Positions 1 to 9,996 of a DNA stretch of 64,000 nt are shown here, in pieces (the first letter of the stretch is position 1; every line of letters begins with the position of its first letter). A model generated the notes under the pieces. The model saw only the letters and a program-made list of their open reading frames with translations, did not search any database and was not told where the DNA came from. This stretch comes from Rhynchonema sp. JSB1_4 (taxonomy: Eukaryota > Nematoda > Chromadorea > Monhysterida > Xyalidae), in assembly GCA_030248065.1 (NCBI GenBank), contig JASAMV010002842.1, positions 29,803 to 93,802 on the forward strand, in the 5' to 3' direction. Position numbers and translations under genes: made by a program.

Positions 1-856
1 GCAATCACGTCAGAGATCCAGACACATCAAAAAAGGATTCCATTTTGTCGTGTCACCCTGCACATATAATGCAAGTTTCAACAACAGAGCGTGCCGTGGA
101 AGTATGAGAAGCTTTGTTCTCAACAACAACACCTTTTCCAGTGCATATTGGAATGCATTCATATATATACATAGGCCGTAACTACCTGGGGGCCCAGCGG
201 GCCCAGAGGGCCCATAGGGCCCATAGTGTTGAAGAATGTAATGCAGATTTGTCCAAAAAGGCAGAAATAAGAATTGGAATTACAGGGTGTCAACTATATA
301 TGCCCACGTGCATTAAAAACGTGACACATGCAGATTTTTTGCGTTTTGTGGCGCGTTCGGTCCCCCAGATAGAAATTGTGGGCCCCATTGATGCAGTTTA
401 GCCATTTCTGCCATTGTAATGTATTAACTTTCGCTCGCGCGCGAAATATCCATTTTTGGGGCCCCCTGGCCCCCAATTCGAGCAATATTTTGTTTTTCAT
501 GTAAATCTGTGTCACTGCGTTTGCAGGTGCATCCGGTCGTGCATGCCACGTGCACGCGCGTGCAGCAGTGTCGTTTGAAATGACAATGAAGAAAATTACA
601 ATTGAAAAATGTCAGTAGGGCGAATATCATTCTCGTGATGTATTGCGCACAAGTAGGTCTGTAAATTGATCAGATATGTACGTATATGGATATGGATGGG
701 GAGAACAAGGCTGCAATTTCAATTATGAGCAATAAAATGTAAGCAAATGTAAGGTTGTAACTGTTAACGGCACAATAACATTCACATTTCAAAGTAACAA
801 AAAAACATCAGTCACTTGGCCAACCACGGAATTAAGTCAAATTAAAAGGCAGTCAC
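1..856. other. Intergenic; GGGCCC-rich patch
   Basis: I see no convincing gene here. At about 160-235 there is a GGGCCC-rich patch beginning after a tatatacatagg stretch. The same sequence recurs in reverse orientation near 6880-6945, so it is a dispersed repeat. The collagen-like Gly-X-Pro reading it gives is short and has no splice context. Confidence 0.5.
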
Positions 857-2119
857 TCAATCACTCAGTGAGTCATCGCTGTCGTTCTGCTCAGCAGTGG
901 GAACCGTGGCCGGTTCACTTTTAGGTGGTTGGAACCAGGGCAATTTGTCGATTTCACACCCGAAGAATTTGTACAGTTGCAGAAGTGTAAGCTGTTTTTT
1001 GTGTGCCGGCTTCGTACCTTGTAGCATTGCGAGTGACGGGACATGCAAAACCACCCAATTGTCGCCTTCACCATATGGGTCGTCTTCGGGTTCCTTGCAG
1101 TCCGTGATGTGCACGTACGGGTACCGCTTGAACACGCACTGGTGGTCAAAGTGCACGACATGATGAGCTTGCACCAGTTTCCCATCGTCATCGGTTCGCT
1201 TGTCCTCCCTGGTCACGAAAAACAGTCGTTGCTGCTTCGTTCCCTCCGTGCTGTGGATCACGAATTTCTGAAAAGGGAAGGGCGTGTGTGGTAAATGTAT
1301 CTCCATAACCGAACAAACTGCAAGTGTTATTCCCATTTCCTTACTAACGTCGCACGTGACACATCGACCCCTGACAATATCGCCAATGTCCGATCCGGGG
1401 AACGTTTTTGATTCAACGTCCAAATCGTCCAGTTTGATCGTGACCTGCAAGCCGCCGAATGCACTGTTGTTAATTAGTTACACACTTTTAAAAAATTGTT
1501 CAGTTTTGCAACCTGGTTACATAATTGTAAACCATTGTTTATTGTTTTTTAACCTTCTGTCCCGTCACTGTGTGCACATCAATAGTTCGGCTTGTGCACT
1601 GTTCTGGCGATGCCGCACTGTGTCACCTCGTCCAGGACGAATGCGTCCAGGTACATGAGCATGTTTGGCTGTTTCTGCCAATCGGCTGGGCCGTATGGGA
1701 GCGTGCGTCGGATTGGTGGGATCATCATTTGCCGCACGAGCTCCTCGTGCTCGAATCTGTTCAGCCTGACACTGGAGTCTAAAAATGAACGATATGTAGT
1801 TTCAGTGACAGATACATACATATGCTGGTGTCTTACCGATTTACTTGGCTCGTCGCAACAACCATTTCTGCGCTTGTGGTGGTGCGTCGTATGGAAAATC
1901 GACATTCGACCTCTGCCTTTGTGGATCGCGCAGCACGTGGTTTGGCATGTCCGGCAGCGGCGGCGGTGGAGGTGGCGGCGGAACTGGAAGTTTCCAATTG
2001 TGTATTTATCATTCAGTTTTTTTAATTGGATTTCTCCAATTTCACTTACTTCCTAGACGTTGCGCAAGGTCGGCAGTCTCGAGCACTTCGTCTTCCATTT
2101 GCCGGTTCGTTTTCGCCAT
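857..2119 (-). CDS. Gene B: novel-domain protein, five exons, about 295 aa
   Basis: Five exons join with consistent phase: 2119-2050 (ATG), 1983-1845, 1771-1600, 1444-1349 and 1267-857 (TGA). The product is not recognised. It starts with MAKTNRQMED, then an LAQRLG motif and a run of eight prolines. A region rich in Arg, Pro and Trp (QMMIPPIRRTLPYGPADWQ) follows. The C-terminal half is a domain with a CVTC motif, FFVTRE, QCVFKRYPYVH and FFGCEIDKLPWF, and the tail is acidic. That domain is shared with gene C at 30421-31053, and the introns before VT and after CVTC are at identical phase-0 positions. The order of exons, the stop and good GT/AG sites make the model fairly firm; the function is unknown. 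The gene lies 236 bp downstream of gene A on the same strand and shares an LAQRLG motif with it. Confidence 0.72.
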
Positions 2120-2354
2120 TGCAGCGCGCATCTACAAGTTGTGGTGCTTGTCATTTTATGGTTTCCGTGACGCTGGACACCCTTACCGAATGTACCTCAA
2201 ATTACCACGAAACATGAAAGGAGAGAAATGAAATTACGAAGTGTAAATGAGAGAAACCTAATTGATTACTTACAAGATTACAAACAGATTTTTCACCTTA
2301 AAGTGCAACATGAGTTGAATAAGGAAATGAACGAACAACACCAAACAGTCGCAA

Positions 2355-4175
2355 TCAATCATTGCCGCTTTCATCTTGCTCCTCATCAACGGGAAAGCCC
2401 ATCCTGTGTAGCCCCAATCGAATTTCGTCCATGGTCACATCGCTGCGGTACACAGCGTGATCGTAGAACATTTGGCTGGTCATACCTGGATAGGTGTCGA
2501 AAAATACGCGATGCACAAACGTTAGTTGAAAAAAGTTTTGGTTTGAAATAATTTTTTTTAAAAATTCCATAAACGAAATTTTTGGTTAAAACACGCTGGC
2601 TGCACGCGTCAGGAAGCAAGGAAACAAATATGAACGCACCGGGTGGGAATTTCTCCCCGAAGCCAAGTCGCTGGGCCAAGTTCAGCCCGCCGAGCACAGC
2701 AGGTGTCACGCGTTTCTTCCCGGCGTTGAGGCGGCGCAGCAGCGCGCTTGTGACGGGACTGTGCATCTTTTGCTCATGTTTCTTCTTCAGAGCTTTAGAC
2801 CCATACATGCGGCCGCAGATCTAAACAGTATGCAAGTAAGTAATGCCATACATCGAAAATATTGCAACCAAACGTGACCATAAGACTAAAGTCAGGCAGT
2901 ACACAGGAATGTTGCGACTTAAGAAAAATAAAAATGAAAATTCAAAAAATAAACACAGCAACGCAGCCGTACTTTGCACATGCAGTTGTCACGAAACGGG
3001 TTGTTTAGGTCGTCGTCCAGCATTGCCACCACCGGTTTCGGAATGCGGCAAGAACCGTGCTGGTGGTACATGAAAGCGAACGTGCCTTGCGCATGACAAC
3101 GTTGATCGCGTGACGGGTGCAGAGAACCCTGATGAAATGTAAAAAAGTTTCAGAAAAATGTAAAATAAATTATTACTGGAACGCACCAAGCAATGGTAGA
3201 TCTTGCTGTCTCCAGTCTTGACGTCCCTGTCGGTTTCACGAGTTTTCGGATTGAAATAACGCAACTTCGCAGCACCGTACACGTTGTCATTGAACTTTTT
3301 CCTGACCTGCCGCACAATTTCGTTCGCGTCTGAAAGTGGGAAGCGGGTACTGCATGAGGCGAACAAATTTAACCGGACCAACAACAACAACAAGTGAACA
3401 CATGCAAACCAACCGTCAAGACCGTCGTCGTGTGCCGCGTGTTCTGCCTGGGGACGATCAACGTCGATGACTATGCGCTCGCTGTCGGAATCTGAAAGAA
3501 TAAGGTAACAGCATGAATGAACCGGTGCCGGCACGAATTTAAAAACGGATTTCAATCAGGGTGTTTCTAAAACGTACAAAACGTACCTGAACTTTCGTCA
3601 GCTGTGGCAGCAGTCGGTCCGTTCGCTGATCGTTTCGGCTGACGTTTTGAAGAAAGAGTATCGTTTTTCGATCCACGAACAGACTGATACATGTCGCTGT
3701 CGGAATCTGGAAGAGGAAGGTGACAGCGTTAATGAACCGGTGACAGCATGAATTTAGAATTTAAAACAGGGTTTCAAAGAGGGTGCTGCTAAAACCCCCC
3801 GCACAAACCGTACCTGAACTGTCGTTACCGGTGGCAGCAGCAGCCGGTTCGCTGATCGTTTCGGCGGACGTTTTGAAGAACCAGCATCGTTTTGCGATCC
3901 ACGACCAGAACCCCCCGAATTTTTCGAAGCTGACGCAGAATCAGCCGCCTTGTGTTTGGAACGGCCTTGGTAGAATATAGGGCACAATTACATATATCGC
4001 AGGCGTGAAGTTGGAAAAAAATAGCCAGCATTGCTAATTCGGTTTTGGCCTGGGATCTTACGTTGTTGTTTCGCTCCCTCACTCCTGCTCTTGCTTTCTT
4101 GTGTCTTCTTGCGTTTTTTCGCAGATGGTAGTGGTGCAGGGAAGCTTCACGATTCATCGTCGCCAGAACTGGAAT
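2355..4175 (-). CDS. Gene A: C2H2 zinc-finger protein, possibly damaged at 5' end
   Basis: Exons read 4175-4062, 3965-3814, 3706-3587, 3491-3414, 3329-3187, 3128-2973, 2820-2640 and 2485-2355 (TGA). The N-terminal part is Ser/Asp-rich with a KKRKK nuclear-localisation-like motif. Two exons start with the same DSDS acidic motif. The C-terminal part holds one C2H2 finger (CKICGR...HEQKMH) spanning the 2973/2820 junction, then LAQRLGFGEKFPPGMT and an acidic end. The last six exons join in phase. The exon at 3965-3814 is one base out of phase with the next, and the 4175-4062 exon has an in-frame TGA after GDDES, so the true start is not found. Either the 5' part is decaying or the start lies elsewhere. 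A DNA-binding role is inferred only from the finger and NLS. Confidence 0.6.
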
Positions 4176-4598
4176 CTGAAGAGTAAACGAACTTGGGCTG
4201 TTACGGAAAAATGGCTCATCTGGAGGCGTAATTGTAACTGACCGACAGCAGCGCGCTTCTGCGACACGCGGGAACGCTGTTTCTGATACATCCGATCCAA
4301 CGCCAATGCAAAGCGCGTGACGGCTGGACAAAACGGCTGTGATAGTCGTGCAACGCACCAATGGAAATGGTAAAACGCAGTGTAGCTCCAGGGGGGGAAG
4401 GGTTCCACCCTCAGTGCTGTGGCGACAACTGAGGGGTACATACTGAACCTTGTTGCTAAGAATTGACAGAGATCAGGGGTGCTTTCCCGAGAATTTGGGG
4501 GGAAATCAAATTCGGTTGGTGTTAAATTTTTAGTACCCTCGGTCCCCCGCAGCCACAGCATTCTCCCGAACGGCACACTACACTACTATATAGGGGAT

Positions 4599-5036
4599 GT
4601 TACTTAGGGGGGGCTTTATTCCGGGGGGCTCTATTAATTCACTGACCCCTTTTTGGGGGGCTCTATTCCGGGGGGGCTGTATTTAGGTTTTTACGGTAGA
4701 TAACGGGGGGGGGGGCTCTCTGTACCTTAGAACATTTTTTGAGCAGCGAAAAAATACAGCCCCCCCCAAAAATAGAGCCCCCAAAAAAAATACAGCCCCC
4801 CCTTAAAAGGGGTCAGTGAAAAAACACAGCCCCCCTTGTAGTTTCTCTATTACAGGGGGCTCTATTCGGGGGGGGGCTCTATTAATTCACTGACCCCATT
4901 GTGGGGGGCTCTATTACAGGGGGTTCTATTCCGGGGGGGCTCTATTAATTCACTGACCCCATTGTGGGGGCTCTATTACAGGGGGGTTCTATTCCGGGGG
5001 TGGGGGCTCTATTAATTCACTGACCCCATTGGGTCG
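4599..5036. repeat. G-run repeat: ggggctctattaattcact units
   Basis: The stretch is built from repeated units of the type ggggggctctatta followed by attcactgacccc, with a reverse-complement patch at about 4745-4850, so it could fold back on itself. It begins after ataggggatgttacttaggg. Exactly this start recurs at 28191-28215, ahead of the same kind of units, so it is a dispersed repeat family. No coding signal. Confidence 0.75.
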
Positions 5037-5240
5037 GGACGGCCAGTGCTTTACCAAATAAAAAAGGAAAATGTAACCTGAATTCATTTTTGCCAATGGC
5101 ACTGTCGTTTCCCGCCAATAATGTCCAATCGTAGGCGTTCCCAATTTCTTGCCAATGCCACAACACGACTTGCCGACGAGGAACTACTTACTGTTTCTGG
5201 AAAAAAAAATTTCTTTTGTTGACGAAAATGCATGTTTAAC

Positions 5241-5329
5241 CAGAGGTCTGTATCGGCGCGGCCAAGATTAGTTACTGCTTTGACCCGGCCGGGCCGGGGC
5301 GAGATTATCCAGCGCCATCCAGACCTCTG
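5241..5329. mobile_element. Short GC-rich element with 10-bp inverted ends
   Basis: Ends are cagaggtctg and its exact reverse complement. The interior is GC-rich with a gggccgggg motif. The same CAGAGGTC start precedes the GGCC-rich repeats at about 17323, 17646, 18131 and 28358. No target duplication is visible here, so assignment to a transposon family is tentative. Confidence 0.45.
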
Positions 5330-5867
5330 ATTGAAATAAATTCAAACAAAAAATTAAAATTTCTCTGCCATTACAATGCAACTTCAACGTCTGGATCGGG
5401 GACGGGTTTGCCTGATCTCCAAAGGTAAGAAAACGTCAAACGGCAACCAGGCACAGACCAATACTAAGCCGCGCAAGCTTCTATGCTTGGCTGACAGATG
5501 GGAGATCAACTACCGCGCACAAGTGCTTGCTCTTATCCCTAATGTGTAACCTCAGGCAAGCTTGTAATCTGAAGCTATACTTGAAACTGTATGAGATGCT
5601 CATTTATGCAAATGTGACCATGAAAGTGTAAAACTAACAAACAGACAGCGACACTGGTGTCCACTGTGTCACAACGCTGTTATTCATTCCCATTAGTGCA
5701 ATACTGCTCATATCTATGTACATTGTTTTTCACAGCGACATCAAACCGATGTCACTGTGCGCACGGCCAAACCGCCCGGATATTGTGGCGGATTATTGGC
5801 CGTACACAAACAAGCCGGCTGCCGATCTGGCAGGACGACCGGCAAGCGCTCCTTGCCAACTGCGGCC

Positions 5868-6195
5868 TTAAGACGCTTCCACACCGCCTTGAATACCGGC
5901 CTCAATAAATCGCAGGCAAAGTTCCCAATCATGCCCATGAGCATCGACACAAATAACTCGGTGACCTTGTCCATCGGTGCACACGGGGCAAATGTAGTAT
6001 TGCACTGAAATAAGGAATTTAACTCAAATCAATCGGTTTGTCATCATATGTAGTTAATGATAAATCTGTATATGGCATACAAATCAGGTAAAACGCGCAC
6101 ACGTAGAAACAAAAAAGAGTGAAAATGTAAACTGATAAAATAGTACCAACCGTGTGACGTGACAATCTTGGAAACCGTCCTCGGGCATGGTGTTC
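5868..6195 (-). CDS. 3' exons of a small cysteine-rich protein
   Basis: Two exons, 6195-6151 and 6004-5868 (TAA), both have good AG acceptors and join in phase. The reading is PCPRTVSKIVTSHV followed by QYYICPVCTDGQGHRVICV, then a His/Trp-rich stretch (HGHDWELCLRF). The CPVC, later Cys and GHD motifs could bind a metal, but I do not recognise the family. The 5' exons are not identified. An alternative frame of the same last exon is open for 87 codons, to a TGA at 5741, and starts CNTTFAPCAPMDK. I prefer the first frame because it joins in phase to the upstream exon. The product is unknown. Confidence 0.4.
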
Positions 6196-6308
6196 CTGAA
6201 AATCGTAAAAAAAATTTCATAATCCATTGTGATGGGTACCTGTATCACTTGTACCGATCGTTAAAATTGTCCCTCAAGGGCCTCGTTACAATAATGGGCT
6301 TGGGATTG

Positions 6309-6458
6309 GGCTACCGCGCGCGCTGACTGTACAAGTGTGTGACCCACAGCAAGATGACAACATTACACACGCTTGTGTAACCCGCGCGCTGAGTGTACAA
6401 GTAAGCGCTTAGCGTGACCCAGAGCAAGATCAAAACATTACACACACTTGTGCAACCC
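6309..6458. repeat. Diverged two-copy tandem repeat, about 75 bp unit
   Basis: Two diverged copies follow one another, each with ccgcgcgctga, gtgtacaagt, gtgacccacagcaagat and acattacacacgcttgtg. Probably non-coding, upstream of the small cysteine-rich gene on its strand. Confidence 0.55.
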
Positions 6459-6769
6459 ATTAAAACGCAAAAAAGGCCTGTTTTCACAACAGCATAATCC
6501 TGACCAGAACGTTCAAAATCAACACAAAGGCATTATGAGCAGCCTGCATGTATGTCACTTGCATGTGCACATGGTCGCGACTTGACGTTAAGACACCAGC
6601 AGACTGCATGTGTACATGGTCATGACTGCACGATTCTTCATGCTACCGACGCCCTCTTATGCACGGTGTTGGACGTTGCACATCGCTGTAGTGATCATGT
6701 GGAAATTGGTTTTTTAACATTATGTTTATCTCAAAAGACATGCGCCATAGCGCATGCATGCAGATGTTA

Positions 6770-6960
6770 GCGCGTGCACGATTCTTCCTGGGGGGCCCAG
6801 GGGGCCCAGCCTTTTTCACAGACATATCTTCCTGGGGGCCCAGGGGGCCCAACGCTTGCTGTACCCACCCTGTGGCTGGGCCCTATGGGCCCCCTGGGCC
6901 CGCTGGGACCCCAGGTAGTTATGCCCATACATAGGTGGTGCCAACATATGGAAAGCATAA
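6770..6960. repeat. GGGCCC-rich repeat, inverted copy of the one at 160-235
   Basis: Several gggcccaggggcccag blocks occur. The reverse complement of about 6880-6945 matches 160-235, including the flanking ctatgtatgg and taactacctgg, so it is a dispersed element. Both strands give collagen-like Gly-Pro-Pro readings, but only as a by-product of the repeat. Confidence 0.6.
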
Positions 6961-6998
6961 ATCAGCCGACAGTGAAAACTCAGCCACAGGAAAAGTAA

Positions 6999-9996
6999 TT
7001 ACATGAACTCATTTGAAAAGCCAGACGTCCCGTGCGAGCAGACCATTGTACTTGTCCAACAACATGGCACCAGAGTGCACAACAAACGTTCATTAGCTCA
7101 AGGCCCCTACCAGCACAAAGACAACTCATCTCAACTACTGTACAGTAGACCTATTCTCTTGGATACTGCTTAGGGTTCATTAGGTGTATGTACAGTAGCT
7201 TCATGGAAGATCCATGCTTTAATATCGGCTGAACTGAGCTGATAATTTTTGGTGGGAATTCAGTTACCATGACGGGGCAATTTGGCAAGTACACGGTGGG
7301 CGGCAATTGTGTAGGTACGACATGTACGAAGACAGTGCTGAAAGTTGTTTTGCATGACTTGTATGACCCAGCGTTATCTGACGCTGCCTCATGGGATCAA
7401 CAATCGACTACATTGAGCGCCTGCTACGCCTATCAAACAAAGTAAGACGCTTGGGCCGAGAAATTTGCAGCCCGGTATCAACTTCATGTGACGTCACTGG
7501 TTTTCCGGCTTCCCGAACGGGAACACACTATTAGGCACCGTTCGTGATATAAGCCATTGCAGGTCGGCTGCATATGGGCTTAACGACATCGGCACAGCAA
7601 ATCGAGTGTTTCCACAGCCCAGAGCTCTCAACACCAAAATGATTCTTCTCCACCTGGCACCCATCTTTTACCAGCTGTAAAGCCTTCAGTCATCCATCTG
7701 TACGTTGACTATCTGATGCCGTACTTTGAACGTACCAGACATGCTATCATAACCGAACCACTTTGCCCCGCCCTGTCCCGTGACCATACAGCACGAACAC
7801 CCAACTGCGCTTTAGTGGGTGTGCTGTGCATGACTGTGCTAAAAGGACAAGCAGACGCGCATTCTTTGATCCAAAAAACTGCAGACAGACAGAGACAAGT
7901 TCTTACATATATACCAACAGCTTTGAACTGTGGAAGAAAGCACAGCTCCAGCTGCAATAGCGAGCCGGAAACAAACACCAAACGAGGCGAGCGTGCAACC
8001 AATTCGGGGTGATATGCACGCACTGGACTCCGGATGTGCGCAAGCTTTTTGACAAGCTCGCGCCATATCTGAGCCTTTCACGCAAATGCGCTTTTAGTTT
8101 GTGCACTGACACGTATACAAACTGAACTTCAGCCCTATAATTCGAATCCAAAACAACTGAAAGGGCATGAATACAAACATTTACCATTTGTGTGAGAGTA
8201 CGGATTGAAACAGAGCCGGAAAATGTTCCTTGACACGCACTTACACGGACGACACCTATGTACCTCTTTTGGCCTGTTTCTAAAAAAATCAAGCTTTATT
8301 CCAACACAGGCGTGGGATATTTTTACCTGGAGTTTGTGTGCCAACACCACTGTCAACCCCAGCTGCGTGCTGCACTATACCCCAAATATTCATTTTTTTA
8401 GCTTTCGGTTACTATTGACAACAAGATCATGTGCATGTTCATAACAGAATGCGATGGCGCCGGGAACTCGATTTTGATGCTTGTTTGAACCCGCGGGAAG
8501 CTTGCATTCTGTTGCTATTCTCAATGTTGTTTCAAAAAACACCCACGTTTTATTTTAATAATGGCACTTCTTAAGACATGCTTCGTCCAGCTCCAGTGTC
8601 TTGTGGAAGTACATACATGCAGGCTTGGAATGGGAAATGACTGCTTATGTACATACTTCTGTTCAATTAACCTCTAACTTTCACCTAAACAGGCTTATAA
8701 AACGACCGCAGCATGGCGCCTTCTTTTCAATAAAACCCAACGATTTTCGCTCTGATATACCAATTGAATTGTCGCGTGCCGTCTTTAAACAACTGAACAG
8801 ATTTTTAGCACAAAACTGCGTGACATGCGGAACACAGTGACAGCACATCAAAACCTGTTCTGTGTTAAAACAAATAAGTGTGGCAACAGCATTTTAAGTT
8901 TCCGTAATTATTTACAACGATCAAAATTAAACAATGTCAGCAGAAGGCCGACGGCTGGCGGTAACATAAAAATGAACGAAAATTGATGCGAATTAATTTG
9001 TTTTTACAGTATATAATTTTACGTTCAGCAAGAGGCGCCGCGTTGGCCCGACCACCAGGCGACGGAGTGAAGAAATATAAACGACCTACTGCATGTCCTA
9101 ATGTATAGTGGTGCACGTTAGCGAAACTATATGTACATGTACGACGTGTGTGGTTTGGTGACAGTCGGTTGTGTTCTGCATCCCGTGCGAACGGCAAACG
9201 TTCCTCGCAAGGATTCGTTGCACAAAGTTTCGTTACAGTTCCGCTTCACTTTGGCTCTGTCGGTTTGGCTTATACGTACTGTATGTCCGACGCAACAATC
9301 TGAGCACTAACATTTTGGTTGACTTGGGGTGCAAATCGTCGAACAAGTAGGGTGTAGTTCTCCTGACCAGTGGCACTACACTGTTTTGCTTTGCCACGGT
9401 TGATTGTAGTGAATTGAGAATGCACCGGCGGATGGCTGTTAGGTACGTATGTACATGTCTAGCCTGCGTCTGCGGTGAGCCACCAAGCACAAAAGCCGTC
9501 GTTGTGGAGCAGCGCAGTCGACTGCAGTCGCATGTACGCAGTTGTTGCAGTCGGTTGGAGTATGTACTTTAGTGTTAAACATATCGGTCCAGTGGGTTCG
9601 CAGTCAACGATGGAGCAAAAGGTACTGCCACTATGGCCATACCGTATGTATTACCTACATTGCTGAAAAAATGAATTTCGCAATCGCACGCGATGCTGAA
9701 CTCATGGTAAGCGTTTGTGACAGCGAACAAAACATCATGCCGCTTCACTAATCAATGTAGAGCACACGCGGTTGTTGTGCTTCATAAATTCGGCGATTTC
9801 CAGCACGTCAGAGTTTTAGGAGGTCACTTTTTGTGCTGATTCGTTGACAAAACGCTGTCATGTGTTTGCAGATCAATTCAGTTGTCCACAACGCGTCGTC
9901 AAACTGAGTCAATCTATTTTCATAACTTTTCTGTGCAATTGCCTCAACACTTGAGCGAGTACAATACGTTACACACTAGTGCTTTTGGAAACAAAA
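6999..9996. other. 3-kb stretch without a recognised gene
   Basis: Short open frames appear on both strands, but none has supporting splice sites plus family resemblance. Occasional tgtacatacatgt motifs, common across the window, are present. I see no clear repeat or RNA gene. Confidence 0.45.

Noticed and set aside
4412..4560. Another hAT-like element starting cagtgctgtggcg
   Set aside because: The start resembles the 33272 family, but no matching right end or 8-bp duplication was found.
6767..6958. Collagen-like Gly-X-Pro reading on the minus strand
   Set aside because: It arises from GGGCCC repeats that recur inverted at 160-235, reads similarly on both strands and lacks splice context.
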